This document shows, in pieces, positions 1 to 10,632 of a DNA stretch of 64,000 nucleotides (position 1 is its first letter; every line of letters starts with the position of its first letter). The position numbers and the translations under genes were made by a program. The stretch is from Sciurus carolinensis (Eukaryota > Chordata > Mammalia > Rodentia > Sciuridae). Under the pieces are notes generated by a model. That model did not search any database. It saw only the letters and a list, made by a program, of their open reading frames with translations, and was not told the origin of the DNA. The DNA is taken from positions 9,011,084 to 9,075,083 of the forward strand of contig NC_062216.1 of assembly GCF_902686445.1 (NCBI RefSeq), given 5' to 3'.

Positions 1-362
1 GAAAGCTACAGAGAACAAAGAATAACAATTCCACATAGAACTACACAGGGTCGGTCATGTTTTCATCAGGGTTTGCTTTAGTTAATGTGTGCTTCATTTC
101 TCTGTTTTAAATATACAACCTATAAATACCTTAAGGTAAAAGGCAAGAGAACAACAAATGCTAGCAAAAGCCAGTACCACCTCAGTGTGTCTCTTCAGCA
201 TATTTGGATTCAGAGAATCCACCTTGATCACAAAATCTGTAGTCTTGTTGCTGAATTTTCTCTGAATTGATTTCCTAGAAGGGAAAGATAGAACTGACCT
301 CTTAGGAGAATTATAAAATATTCCCCAAATGTAATTGGGACAAAGTTCTATAGTTATGCTAA
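1..362. other. No gene or repeat recognised
   Basis: This AT-rich stretch holds only a 61-codon open frame (85-270, plus strand) with no recognisable similarity and no flanking splice signals. I see no repeat consensus in it. Confidence 0.6.
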
Positions 363-368
363 TTTTTC

Positions 369-579
369 TTTTATCTTTCTTTCTTTCTTTCTTTTTTTTT
401 TTTTTTTTTTGTATTGGGGATTGAAACCAGGGGCACTCTACTGAGCTACATCCCCAGCCCTTTTTATTTATTTTAAGAAAGGCTCTTGCTGAGTTGTCCA
501 GAACTGGTGTGGAACTTGTGATCCTCCTGCCTCAGCCTCAGTTGCTGGGATTACAGGCATGCACCACCATGCCCAGTTG
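369..579 (-). mobile_element. B1-dID dimeric SINE
   Basis: Read on the minus strand, a 7SL-derived B1 half (GGCATGGTGGTGCATGCCTG-type start, 'ggaggatcacaag' segment) is followed by an ID-like half with 'gggctggggatgtagctcagt' and a long A/G-rich tail. On the plus strand the tail is the T/C run at 369-410. A perfect 12-bp target-site duplication (tgctaatttttc) lies at 357-368 and 580-591, so the borders are secure. The 102-codon frame over this element is a by-product. Confidence 0.93.
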
Positions 580-834
580 TGCTAATTTTTCAAAGCAGAA
601 AACTGTAATTGGGAGTCGGGAAGCCAGGAAGAAATCAGAGGTGGAGATGAAGTGTGGTCAGGTCCACTTCCTGCCCCCTGCCCAATTCAGACCATGGTTA
701 TCTGTCCCTAAGACTGTCACTATGGTCTCTCTATCCCTCACACAGTGCTCCTTCAGCAATCCACTTACACATTCTCCTCTGAATTACAGCTTCAAAAAAT
801 AAATATGACCAGGTCATCAGGTCACTTATAAAAT

Positions 835-1345
835 TCCACTGAAAATTTTAAAATTCAATGCTCGCATGAAAACATTTGACTTCACTAATAATAATAATGC
901 TAATTAAAACAGCCATTAAATATCAATTTTGTTTATCAAATGAACACAAATGTCAAACAAAAAAATGATTAGTGCTGGCAAGAGAATTATGGAAGAGGCA
1001 TTTTATAAATACCCGTAGTGAAAACATCAATTAGAATTGCCTTTTCAAAAATCAATTTGACCATATAAAATTATGAGTATTAAAAAAATGGGGTTAGGGG
1101 TGGAGGTCAGTGGTAAAGCACTTGCCCAGCATGAAGAAGGCCCTGGGTTCAATCCCCAGCACCAAAGGAAAAAAAGAAGTCATGCACTTTGACTCTACAT
1201 CTACAAATTTATCCTAAAAAAAAAAAAAAAAAAAAAAAAAAGCTATGGACAAAGATTCATGTAGAAGCACTATCGTGGCAATCTAAAATTGCTATTCTAG
1301 CAGAAACAATGCAAAAGTCCAACATCAGAGAATGTGACCCTAATG
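835..1345 (+). mobile_element. Degraded L1 (L1M-type) 3' region, interrupted by an ID SINE
   Basis: The segment 'cactaataataataatgctaattaaaac', the 'gattagtgctggcaagag' motif, 'tttgactctacatctacaaatttatcct' and 'gctatggacaaagattcatgtag' follow in order the 3' part of old mammalian L1M/L1ME elements. An ID SINE (1091-1176) splits it. An A run of about 28 bases (1215-1241) has expanded inside it. It is inactive and heavily mutated. Confidence 0.65.
1091..1176 (+). mobile_element. ID SINE (tRNA-Ala-derived)
   Basis: The A-box region (aggtcagtggtaaagc) and B box (GGTTCAATCC) of the tRNA-derived head are visible, followed by 'ccagcacc' and an A-rich tail. It sits inside the older L1 fragment, so it is the younger insertion. 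I found no clear target duplication. Confidence 0.85.
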
Positions 1346-2200
1346 TCACCCCAGACAAACTAATGTTCTAGGGAGGAATTCTCAGGCTAAGAAATTGCAC
1401 AGCCAGCTCTAGCTGGGCATTCACTGATTGCCTGTATCCAGAGGAAGATCAGACATGGAGCTGATGGCCCAGGCCAGAAGCACAGGAGCCGATGAAGACC
1501 AAATCACACCATTTGCATGGCAACACCCTGCAACATGACTGATGGTGCATTCAAGACATAATGACTTCTAATAATACATACACATAAAAGAATTCAAGTG
1601 ACATAGAAAATACAAAATAAAGTTAAAATCTGACTTGAACGCCACTGCCTGAAATAAATCATGATTAATATTAAAGTACACATCATTCCAGGCAGCTCTC
1701 CATGCATATATAGACTAGATAGAGAAGTACTTTTATAAAAATAGGATTATAACATAACTTCTATTTTTATTAAAAAGTATTACATACAATTTTACTTTAA
1801 CAGAAGTAGAAAATAAAGTGAAACTAAAGGGATTGTTGAAGTCTAGATAAATATCTTTCACCACTAGAGATAGTATTTCATAAAATATCCTTCCAAGGTG
1901 AAGGAAAAGAGAGATTGAAGTAATTTAGTTTAAGATTTGTATGTATTTTAATTCTAGACAATATCAATACTGTTATAACAAAGATAAGGAAAGAGTACTC
2001 ATGTTTTCTTTTACCTCCTAATTTTTGTAAGCTTTATTATTCTTTAAATTAGAAATATATATAATAACATTCATAGTTTGTCCTGTCATCTTAATTCTCA
2101 GTTGTTTGGTCTTCATTTTCTATTTCAGTTTATCATTCAGAGAAGCATAGACAGGTAATAAACTCCTTTGAGCAACCAGAGAATACTGAACATACACATC
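1346..2200. other. AT-rich stretch without a recognised gene
   Basis: Both strands are rich in stop codons and the composition is strongly AT-biased. I see no repeat consensus, RNA gene or splice-bounded frame; old unrecognisable L1 debris is possible. Confidence 0.55.
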
Positions 2201-2218
2201 AAGAGATTGTATTTTCTG

Positions 2219-2346
2219 GGGCTGGGGATATAGCTCAGTGCTAGAGCACTTGCCTAGCATGAGAGAGGCACTAGGTTTGATTATCAGCACCACATATAAA
2301 TAAATAAAATAAAGGTCCATTTGCACCTAAAATAATTTTTTTTTTA
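2219..2346 (+). mobile_element. ID SINE with target duplication
   Basis: The head reads 'ggctggggatatagctcag' and the B box is present as GGTTTGATTA (mutated). The tail 'ataaataaataaaataaaggtc' is typical of the squirrel ID subfamily. An 18-bp target duplication with one mismatch lies at 2201-2218 and 2347-2364. Confidence 0.92.
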
Positions 2347-2607
2347 AAGAGATTGTATCTTCTGTTTGGGGATGCAAAGTATCCATACAAGGGGGACCAG
2401 TAGGTCACTCCAATAGTGTTACATGTTACAACAGTGTTACAATTGCCAGGATGTTCACTTTCATGTTTTTATATACACATTTACAAAACTGGAATCATGT
2501 CCTATGCAAAACTGGACCCTGTTGGTATCTTCAAAGTGCAGACAAATTACTGTGAACTTAGAACAGTATACCCAGCAAAACTTCTATCTGTCAAGAATAA
2601 GAGTGAG

Positions 2608-2790
2608 CCCAGTATAGTGGGACACCAGTAAGCTCAGCTATTCAGGAAGCAGAGGCAGGAGAATCACAAGGCCAGCATGGACAACTTAATAAGACCCTGT
2701 CCCAAAATAAAAAATAAAAAGGACTGGAAATGTAGTAAAGCACCCCTGGGCTCAATCCCCAGTACTGCTTAAAAAAAAAAAAAAAAAAAG
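2608..2790 (+). mobile_element. B1-dID dimeric SINE
   Basis: The B1 half ('aagcagaggcaggagaatcac') is joined through 'ccctgtcccaaaataaaa' to an ID-like half ('ggactggaaatgtagtaaagc', 'ctcaatccccagtactg') and an A tail of about 18 bases. A 15-bp imperfect target duplication (13 of 15) lies at 2593-2607 and 2791-2805. The overlapping short frames at 2416-2631 are not genes. Confidence 0.9.
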
Positions 2791-3021
2791 AAGAATGAAA
2801 GTGAGATGGTGAGATGATGATGACATTTTCAAATAAACAAGAGGAGTGAGATACTTTACAGCAGCAGTTCTTTTCTCAAGGCACTTCTAAAATACGTATT
2901 TTAGGAAAAAGGAAAATGAACCTAGAAAGTAGGTCTAAAATGCAAGGAAAAAAGGAAAGCAAAAAGCTGGTAAGCACAGAAGTAAATCTAAACTAATAAT
3001 TTCTGCTGAAAATTAGTCTTA

Positions 3022-3136
3022 GGGCTGGAAGTGTGGTTCAATGGGTACAGTGCTTGCTTCGCATGTACCAGGCTCTGGATTTGATCCCCAGCACATAAAA
3101 AAGAAAGAGAGAGAGAAGGAAGGAGGAGAAAGGAGA
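3022..3136 (+). mobile_element. ID SINE
   Basis: The ID head (ggctggaagtgtggttcaatgg) carries several changes, the B box is TTTGATCCCC, and the tail has become a GA-rich repeat (about 3103-3136). The purine tail likely grew from the original A tail by slippage. Confidence 0.82.
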
Positions 3137-3465
3137 GACTTTCCAACTTATTCTATAAGGGTTGGTATGCCTTCAATACCTATGTCAGGTAAGGGAAATA
3201 TTAAGAAGAATATTATATCCCTACCATAGTCCCAAAGACATTTTTTGCAGAAACAGAAAAATACCTCCTAAAAGCCATATGGAATCTCAAATGACCCCAA
3301 ATAGCCAAAACAAACTTGAAAAAGAACAAAGTTGTTCTTTCCAGATTTCAAACATACTACAAAGCTATAGTAACTAAGCAAGGTTGTCCTGGCATAAAGA
3401 TAGGCACATATACCAATGGAACAGAGCAGAGAGCCCTGAAGAAAGCCCACAAGTACATGGGCAAA
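3137..3465 (+). mobile_element. L1 ORF2 fragment (carboxy-terminal region), broken
   Basis: Nucleotides 3285-3440 match the conserved L1 ORF2 stretch just downstream of the reverse transcriptase: 'aaagaacaaagttg', 'ttcaaacatactacaaagctatagtaac', 'atataccaatggaacagagcag'. The frame is broken by stops and small gaps, so no protein is made. The element is truncated at both ends and abuts a T run at 3471-3484. Confidence 0.78.
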
Positions 3466-3470
3466 TGATC

Positions 3471-3895
3471 TTTTTTTTTTTTTTCCTCTTAACATTCCTG
3501 GTTTATTATAGTGTCTATTACAAAGGATACTGATGGACATCAAATGGTGAGCTGCCTTGGACAAGGAAGGAAGGAAGGAGCCCAGAGATTTCATGCTCTC
3601 TTCAGAACTGCCCTCCAGGAATCTCCATGTTTAGTCAACCATCCAAATTCAGTCCTTTGGGACTTTTATGAAGATTTTATGACAGGTGGTACCAGCCCCT
3701 ATCCCAAAGTTACTTAGGGGCTGCCAGCTGTGAGACCACTCATTAGCATACAAAAACACACATTCATGCAGACACACACACATCGATTTTGAAGATTCCA
3801 AGCACTTAGGAACTGTGTGCCAAGAGACAGGAAGAAGACCAAATATGCATGTTTCACAACATGACAGCCTACCTCCAATCTTCATACATGGTTCA
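3471..3895 (-). mobile_element. Probable endogenous retrovirus LTR, family uncertain
   Basis: The order of motifs 'tggtttattatagtgtctattacaaaggatac', 'tcagtcctttgggacttttatgaagattt', 'accagcccctatcccaaagttacttaggggctgcc', 'cattagcata' and 'ggaactgtgtgccaagagacagg' matches the reverse complement of an old mammalian LTR I have seen often. The RC of 'tttatt' near 3501 would serve as the AATAAA. I cannot name the family with confidence. No internal coding region is attached. Confidence 0.5.
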
Positions 3896-4599
3896 CTTAC
3901 ACTGAAAGGACAACTCTAAAATAGTTTCAGGCACAACACTAAGATCCATACCATCACTGGTGATTCATTCAGTCCATCATTATAGGAATGAATCTGTCTT
4001 CCAAGGAAAGGCCACTTGGGTTTACAGATTTCCATCAGATCTTGTCCGGTTCCAAAAGCGAGTGCAGTCTCAGCAAACACATAGCTTCACAGTTTCAGGC
4101 ATCTGATATGGCTGAGCTGAGAGACAATGTCCCCTTTTTCAAAGTGCTAATGTAATTTTGGGTGTCTCCCACTGGATACAGAACTCACTTCTTCATTCCT
4201 TCGCCCTGAGCTATTATTCTTCCTTCTCTTCATTTGTACCCCAACTTTTCCATGCTTATCTAGACTTCAGACAGTAATACTAGTCTGGCATATGCCTCTC
4301 CTCAGTCTGCTCCCATTCCAAAATGGGGAGGTGACCCAAGGTGCAGAATTAGTGGGCCAGGCAACACAGTTAACCCCAGTTCTGGCAGTTGGAGTGGAGG
4401 TCCTTAGGAATTCTGATATAAGATTTTAAAAACATCCAGTTTCTTGCTTAAGAATTACCCTTACTTCCAGCACTTCTAGTTGTGGCCCTGATCCTGTAGT
4501 CACTATACTAGCATGCTCTCCTTCTTCAGCAAAAATTGCAAAGTCATATCAGCATTCTTCCCTACCTCCTCTTCCCTAGATCCACTAGAAAGAAATGGG
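3896..4599. other. No gene or repeat recognised
   Basis: The sequence is of mixed composition. I see no open frame of interest, RNA gene or repeat consensus. Confidence 0.55.
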
Positions 4600-4985
4600 A
4601 ATATTTAGTGCAGACACTCTTAAAATTCCACTCCCGTTGAGTGTGACCACATACTGTGAAAGAGTATAAGCCAGTCCTTCAAGCCTTTCTCTCTCCCTGC
4701 TTTAGGCAACCATTGCTCAATTGCCTGCTCCACTTTATCCCATAGAGGAAGGGCTAAGGGTGAGAGAGACGAAGCAAGAGGGGCCAAACTCACCATTTTA
4801 AAAGCAAAAATACTTCCAAAATAATAGCACCAATGCATTTGTGAGGGTGGTGGCCCATGGCCCAAACACCTCCCATTAGGTTCCACCTCACAACACTGCC
4901 ACATTGGAGATTAAAGTTTCTAACACATGAACTTTGGGGAACATATTCAAACCACAATGGTCATGCAAAGCAATAGTGTTTTCCT
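4600..4985 (-). mobile_element. MaLR (MLT1-type) LTR fragment
   Basis: The plus strand shows the reversed MaLR landmarks 'tttgtgagggtggtggccc', 'cacctcccattaggttccacctcacaacactgccacattggagatt' and 'aacatgaactttggggaacatattcaaacc' (4830-4960). This is the 5' half of an MLT1-like LTR in reverse. The upstream border is approximate. The overlapping 94-codon minus frame has no protein similarity that I recognise. Confidence 0.6.
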
Positions 4986-4987
4986 CT

Positions 4988-5014
4988 AAAAAAAAAAAAA
5001 AAAAAAAAAAAAAA
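4988..5014. repeat. Poly-A run
   Basis: About 27 consecutive A residues immediately follow the LTR fragment. No SINE body is attached on either strand, so it is either an orphan tail or slippage. Confidence 0.9.
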
Positions 5015-6065
5015 CTCAAAACATTAAAAACCAATAAAGTTTTTCTTGTATTATATCCATAATTTTTCAGTTCCATTTGTTGGATTTGTTGGAGTCTCTG
5101 AGTATACTTACTAGAAAAGTCTAATTAATTAATTGTCTTCTAATTGACTCAACTTCTGATTTTTTTCCTCTGCATGCACTATGATTATCTGTGTCCTCTG
5201 TATCAGTTGTTTTTACTTTTAGTGATTCTGTCCTCTTTATTGATTTTATTCATTTTTCATGTTGCAATTCTTACACAACTCCTGTAATGTCTTTTTTCAT
5301 TCCCTACTGTTGTTTTTTTGTTTTCCTTTGAGCTTTTCGTGTATGAGTCATATTCTTCAATTCTGCTATAATGTGGAGCATTCTTGACAAATTCATTTCT
5401 ATTCTTTTTGTTAATTTTATTTTCTTCAACTGCATTTTCTTATGCTACATGCATTTTCTCTGTAGCATGGTGTGCATGCCATTTCTTCCTTCTCTCATAT
5501 TTAACACAGACCTCTCTCTAAACCGTCTATTTTCTGTAGAGTGTTGCTATTGACTGTCTTCCCAAGTATCTCTACTTTTATATATTTCTATTTTCCCCTA
5601 CCAGACAGTCTAAGGGCTGTGTCTTTTGTGATCAATCCAAATTTCCATAAGCTGAGGGGAGAGATGTGGACAGGCTGATTCTGGGTATGATCTCTTCTAA
5701 GAAACCCTGAGTGTATTCTTCCTGTGTCTAATTAGAGAGGAATGCTCCCTGGCTATATTCCTGCCTCCAGTGTAAAAGAGTTCTTGAGGCTTCACTTCCA
5801 ACAGTGAGCCCTCCTTGCTAACTTCCTTCCCACCTTCCCTTCTCTCATCCCAATAATCAGGAGAAAGCATGAAGACAACCTGGCGACTAGTTCGTCTTCA
5901 GATTTGGGCATGTTTCAATTTATAGCACCACCTTCAGGAGGATGTACATAGGACCAGGGTTAGTTACTATGCTGGAATCCTTTTCCTTAAGTGCAATGGT
6001 TTTTTTTTTTTTTTTTTTTTTTTTTTTGCATGTGGCTAATCTTTTTAAGTTATTGTTGTTTTATT
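5015..6065. other. Gene-free, T-rich stretch with a 27-T run
   Basis: Positions 5090-5450 are a T-rich strand whose words ('cttttagtgattctgtcctctttattg', 'cttcaattctgctataatg') recall reversed L1 5'/ORF1 sequence, but too weakly to call. A run of 27 T sits at 6001-6027. I see no gene. Confidence 0.5.
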
Positions 6066-6080
6066 TGTCTTTAATTTTTT

Positions 6081-6202
6081 TAAAAAAAATTTAGTTGTCA
6101 ATGGACCTTTATTTTATGTATTTATATGTGGTGCTGAGAATGGAACCCAGTGCCTCACATATGCTAGGTAAGTGCTCTACCACTGAGCTACAACCCCAGC
6201 CC
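6081..6202 (-). mobile_element. ID SINE with target duplication
   Basis: On the plus strand the reversed tail (ttattttatgtatttatatg) is followed by 'gtggtgctgagaatgg', the reversed B box and 'tctaccactgagctacaacccc'. The duplication tgtcttYaattttt(t/a) lies at 6066-6080 and 6203-6217. Confidence 0.9.
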
Positions 6203-6217
6203 TGTCTTCAATTTTTA

Positions 6218-6687
6218 ATGCTACTAATTTCATAAGGTATTGTGAACAGGCAATTCTGTGATCCAATTTCATTCCATCCTGTTCCCTCTCTTTTTCCCCA
6301 AAACCCCATGTTAGAAATTCAATGCTGGGTCACATACCTCTAGAACATGCTGATATTGATCAGTGTTTCTAACCCAAGAAATACCACTGGAGACCCATTC
6401 AGGCACGTTTGTCTATCCTATGCTGGCAGGGTTAAGACAAGACTAGAATCCATGTTGAGAAGAGACCTATTCAATTACTTAAATCCATCCTTAAGGATGA
6501 CAACAACAGAGTAGCCTTCCAGAGCTGGAAAGCAATAAACATTGCCTGTGAAGCCTCCCTGAGGAGTCTACACAATTCATTTTATAACAGTGCTTAAGGA
6601 TCACAATTTAGAGTCCTCAGATCTGACCCAATTCTAAGTGTCCTTGTACTATAAACATCTTGAGTTATAAGATCTTGAATTGATGAT
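6218..6687. other. No gene or repeat recognised
   Basis: This is unique-looking sequence with short frames only. I see nothing that supports an exon or an RNA gene. Confidence 0.55.
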
Positions 6688-6865
6688 CACTTAGTATTTA
6701 CTGAGTACATACTATGTGCTCAACTCTGCCCAGAGCTGTGGGAGACTAATGAAAAATACTACGTCTCTGACCTTACAGAACCTACCAGTTTGGAAGATAA
6801 TCTGTATATGCCCAAAACAGTGGCAAAACAGTTCAACACAGGAGGTAAGTGCTTCCCTCTGGGCT
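6688..6865 (-). mobile_element. L2 3'-end fragment
   Basis: The series 'tatttactgagtacatactatgtgctcaactctgcccagagctg' then 'ctctgaccttacagaacctaccagtttgg' is the reversed 3' end of the ancient LINE L2. It is diverged and non-coding. Confidence 0.65.
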
Positions 6866-7304
6866 CAGACTCAGTCTAAGCTTGATTAGACTGATTAAAT
6901 CCACTAGGAAGACCCTGAGAGATCATTTTGTCCAATACTCATCATAAATGCCTACTTGTTGAGCAGCCATTGCCAGTTGTTAACCGTTAACTGCAACTGA
7001 CACTTTTAAAAAAGGAAATTATTGAGCTCTTTGTTGTAAAAGATTCTTGAACTATCTATGAGTCAACCAGTTTTCCCTGAGAAGCATAGAAAACTTCCAC
7101 TTTGAGTCTCACTGAGTCATCCACAGGCTCACCCTTGCTACCTTGTGCAGAGAGGCCAAAGTGAGCCTCTGCTGAACAGACACATGAGCAGGTGCAAGCA
7201 AGACACCTTGGGCACACCAGCCCCACTGTCAATCAAGTTTCCCTGAAACTTAACATGTACCTACCACTCATGAATTAGTCTGTATTTTTAAACATAAATT
7301 TCAG
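6866..7304. other. No gene recognised
   Basis: Parts of 6895-6950 ('gaccctgagagatcattttgtccaatactcat') resemble an old SINE of the MIR/MamSINE group, but the match is too short to call. Otherwise nothing stands out. Confidence 0.5.
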
Positions 7305-7510
7305 TTTGGCAAGCAATCCAGTGTAAAAGGAAGAATGGGACCAACCTGGATTCAAAATCCAACTCTGCCATTTCTAACTCCATGACCTTGTATCTCAGGT
7401 TTCTCATCTGTAAAATTAAGCTAAGAAGACCTACCAAGAGAGGTTGTTCTAGGGGTTCACACAGAAAGCACAGTATGCCAAGCAGTGCTCAGGAACCACA
7501 AGTGTCCTTT
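7305..7510 (+). mobile_element. MIR SINE
   Basis: The MIR order is visible: 'ctggattcaaaatccaactctgccatttctaac', 'catgaccttg', 'caggtttctcatctgtaaaatt', then 'gttgttctaggggttcacacagaaagcacagtatgcc'. It is an ancient tRNA-derived SINE and inactive. Confidence 0.8.
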
Positions 7511-8117
7511 CCTTCATTATTTACTAAACCTTTAAAGAGTCCACAAGAGTGAGGCAACTGAGAAGGTGGAGAAGGCAATGAGATTAATAAGGTCTTCATG
7601 AAAGATATAAAAAACTAGAGCCAAATCTTAACTGGTACCCAAGCTTTGATAGGCTACAAGTAAAAGCAAGGGCAAGGGCAAGTTGGAGCCTCCATGAGCA
7701 AAGCTGAGGAGGTGGGAACAAAAGTGGCTTTGCATGGTTCAAGGAGACTATCAACCTGACTCTGGCAAGAAGGAAGAAGTATGGTTTTGAGAACCTGCCA
7801 TATGACAAGCACCTGGGTGCACTCTCATAGGCAAATCTGCATTCAGTCCTCCTAACAATCATCCTATGAAGTGGATTACTTACCCATTTCACAATTGCTT
7901 ATTGAGTGGCCACAATTTTATTTCAAAGAGTTAGGACAAGTTAAGAAACATGCTAAAGGCCATAAGCCAACAAATAGTAGATCTAGAATTTATACTTAAA
8001 ACTGCCTATACCAAGCCCATGTTTTTCCAGCTACAAGTTACTACCTCCATAGGGAGAGAGGTTTATTGATATGTAGGATATGTAGGATAGGATATGTAGA
8101 TTTAAATACAGAGGTCA
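7511..8117. other. No gene recognised
   Basis: A 98-codon minus frame (7596-7892) has no similarity I recognise and no splice signals that would bound an exon. A short irregular repeat of GATATGTAG lies at about 8070-8100. Confidence 0.5.
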
Positions 8118-8126
8118 GATATATAC

Positions 8127-8214
<88 letters not shown>
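8118..8214. repeat. Compound microsatellite (AT)n(GT)n(AG)n
   Basis: An AT block (8118-8141), a GT block (8142-8173) and an AG block (8177-8214) follow one another directly. They lie at the 3' edge of a reversed MLT2-like LTR, whose consensus carries an AT/AG-rich 'tatata...agag' segment just before 'gatttattataagg'. They probably grew from that seed. Confidence 0.95.
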
Positions 8215-8219
<5 letters not shown>

Positions 8220-8648
8220 TTATAAGGTTTTGGCTCACATGATTACAGAAGTTGAGAAGTCCTACAATCTGCCATCTGCAAGCTAAAGACCCAGAAAAGT
8301 AGGTGGTGCTGTTCAAAGGCCTGAGTGCCAGCAAGCTAATACTGCAGATTCTAATCCAAGTCTGGAGGCCTGAGAAGTAGAAATGCCAAAAGCAGGGAAA
8401 GATGGTTGTTCCTGGTCAAGTGGTCAAGCAAGAGTAAACTAAACTTTTTTCTTCTGACTTTTGTGTTTGATTCAGACCCTCAACATTATGGATGAGGCCA
8501 CTCACACTGGGAAAAACAATCAGTTCACCAATTCATATGATAATCTCTCCTGGAAATGCCTCCACAGATATAGACAGAAATGAGGTTTAAACAGATCTGA
8601 ATATCCTGTGGCCCAGGCAGGTTGACAGAAAATTTACTGTCAAAGGGT
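8215..8648 (-). mobile_element. MLT2-type (ERVL) LTR
   Basis: The reversed landmarks are 'atttattataaggttttggctcacatgattacagaagttgagaagtcctac', 'ctgccatctgcaagctaaagaccc', 'gaccctcaacattatggatgaggccactcaca' and 'cctgtggcccaggcaggttgaca'. A second, better preserved copy lies at 10121-10632. No retroviral internal sequence is attached. Confidence 0.75.
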
Positions 8649-8849
8649 ACATTATAGAGGACTGGAAAGCTGGGTAGATGACTCTATAATTCTTCCTGTG
8701 GAGAATGAGAAGCCATTAAAAAGTCCAAATAAATTGTAAGTGGTTATTCTATTGTTCTCTTAATTGGAATAACATTGAAATATATACATGGTTAACCATG
8801 TAAAGTATATCATTTATCAATGATTTTTTAAAATGATAAGATACAGTTT

Positions 8850-9300
8850 CTGTTAGTAAACTATAAAGGAAACATGGCAACTGAATGTAAAACCCAATCC
8901 TATGCTGGATTCAGTATTCGCAGAAAAAAAATGCTTTGTAAAGGACATTACTGTTTAATTGACAAAATTGGAATAAGAATGGTAGATTAGATTTAAAAAA
9001 TTCTATCAATGTTAAATTAGCTAAATTTGATAACTATATTATGTTAAGGCAAAATAATATCCTTATTCTTAGGATATATGTACTGAAATATTAAAGGATA
9101 AGGTCTGAACTATGTGCCACTCACTCTAATTGGTCCAGGGAAAAAAATTACATATATAGACAGAGAAGGAAAAAGCTAAGGAGATAAAATGTTAACTACA
9201 GGCAAATCTAGACAAAATACAGTCAGATTTTCTTTGTCCTATTCTTCAACTTCTCTACAAAATTTTAGTTATTTCCAAATAAAGTTTCAAAAAATATAAT
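8850..9300 (+). mobile_element. L1 (L1M-type) 3' end
   Basis: The end matches old L1 3' UTRs: 'atcaatgttaaattagctaaatttgataactatattatg', 'tccttattcttaggatatatgtactgaaatattaaagg', 'gataaaatgttaactacagg' and 'tagttatttccaaataaagtttcaaaaa'. The ORF2 part is missing. Confidence 0.78.
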
Positions 9301-9422
9301 GGTACAATATTTGTGTTCATTTTTATTTTTAAGGTTTGAGAATTAGTGCCTTGATCAAATATTTAAGGTCTAAAGATGTGTTACTTTCTGAAATAAAAAT
9401 TTAGTATAACACTTTTTTCTCA

Positions 9423-9443
9423 TAAAATAAAATAAAATAAAAT
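9423..9443. repeat. (TAAAA)n simple repeat
   Basis: About four TAAAA units are present. They are too short to be informative. Confidence 0.8.
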
Positions 9444-9477
9444 GTATCCAGGAATTATTTAGGAAGAAAGAAAGAGA

Positions 9478-9665
9478 ATTTAATAAACATCCAGTGTGCT
9501 CTTGGGCCTTTACAAATTTTCTCATTTATTTTCTAAACAAGCCTTCATAGTGGACTTTCTCCTCATTTTCCAAATTATGAAACAGGGCTCAAAGAACTCA
9601 GAGTTCCTAAAGTAAGTTGTAGAAACTGGATTTGAATCCAGATCTATTCAATGTTTATAAGGTCA
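9478..9665 (-). mobile_element. MIR SINE
   Basis: The reversed MIR order is seen: 'aaattttctcatttattttctaaacaagcc', 'ctcattttccaaattatgaaacagggctc', 'actggatttgaatccagatctattcaatg'. It is moderately diverged. Confidence 0.7.
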
Positions 9666-10120
9666 AAGCAAACATTCATTACTAAACATTTTTATGGTAT
9701 GAAAATATCACAATTATCTCATTATTTACATGTAAAATAAAATGCATTCATATAAAAACATTACATTTGCTATTAAACAAATGCTGGCTACTATCTACTC
9801 TTTTCCTGGTTCATTCTAAAATCATAGTTATCTATTACTACACACATTATTTTACATATGTCCCCTCTGAAACTGAATCAACAACCAAAGAAGCTGAATC
9901 ATGAAGCCAAAAGAGAAAGAGCTGCAGCAGAATCTCCTAACCATTACCTCACCTACTACTAGTACTCACCCTGTCCACTGCATCTGTCTTCTCACTACAT
10001 GCTCACATGTGCACATGCATGTACACAAATACACATATGCATACATACACATGTACTACATACATGCACTTGAAATACTGCATATACCCCATATGTAATT
10101 GCACTTGGTCCCTTACACCC
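9666..10120. other. No gene recognised; alternating purine-pyrimidine tract
   Basis: Positions 10003-10062 are almost entirely built from CA, TG and TA steps ('cacatgtgcacatgcatgtacac'), a composition that favours Z-DNA. The 65-codon plus frame and 95-codon minus frame across it are low-complexity by-products. Confidence 0.6.
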
Positions 10121-10632
10121 TGTATTAGTTGGGCTTTTCCAGAGAAATAGAACGAACAGCCTATATATAGATATATAGAAACATTTATTATGAGGGATTG
10201 GCTCACAGGATCATGGAGGCCAAGAAGTCCCACAATCTCGTGTTTGTAAGCTGGAAACTCAAGAAAGCCAGTGATATAATTCCAATCCAAGCCCTAAGTC
10301 TGAGAACTAGGAAAGCTGATGGAGTAAGTCCCAGTCTGAATCTAACGACTAGACAACTGGAAGTACCAAGGTGCAAGAGCAGAAGATGGACATCCAGGCT
10401 CCAGAAAAGAAAGTAAATTCATCATTCCTTTACCTTTTTGTTCCTTTAGGACCCTCAACAAATTGGATGATGCCACCCACAATGGTGAGTGTCAACCTTC
10501 TTAACCTAATCTACCAATCCAAATGCTAGGATCTTCCAGAAGCACCCTCACAGTCAAACCCAGAAATAATGTGTTACAAGCTATCTGGGAATCCAGTTGG
10601 CCCAGTAAAGTTGATACATATTAATCATCATA
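10121..10632 (-). mobile_element. MLT2-type (ERVL) LTR, nearly full length
   Basis: Reading from 10121: 'tgtattagttgggcttttccagagaaatagaac', 'ttattatgagggattggctcacaggatcatggaggccaagaagtcccac', 'gaccctcaacaaattggatgatgccacccacaatgg', 'acccagaaataatgtgttac', 'ttgatacatattaatcatca'. That covers both ends of the LTR in reverse. No matching 5-bp duplication was evident. It is a solo LTR. Confidence 0.83.

Noticed and set aside
8215..10632. Single provirus flanked by two MLT2 LTRs
   Set aside because: The interval contains an L1 3' end and a MIR and no retroviral genes, so two solo LTRs are the simpler reading.
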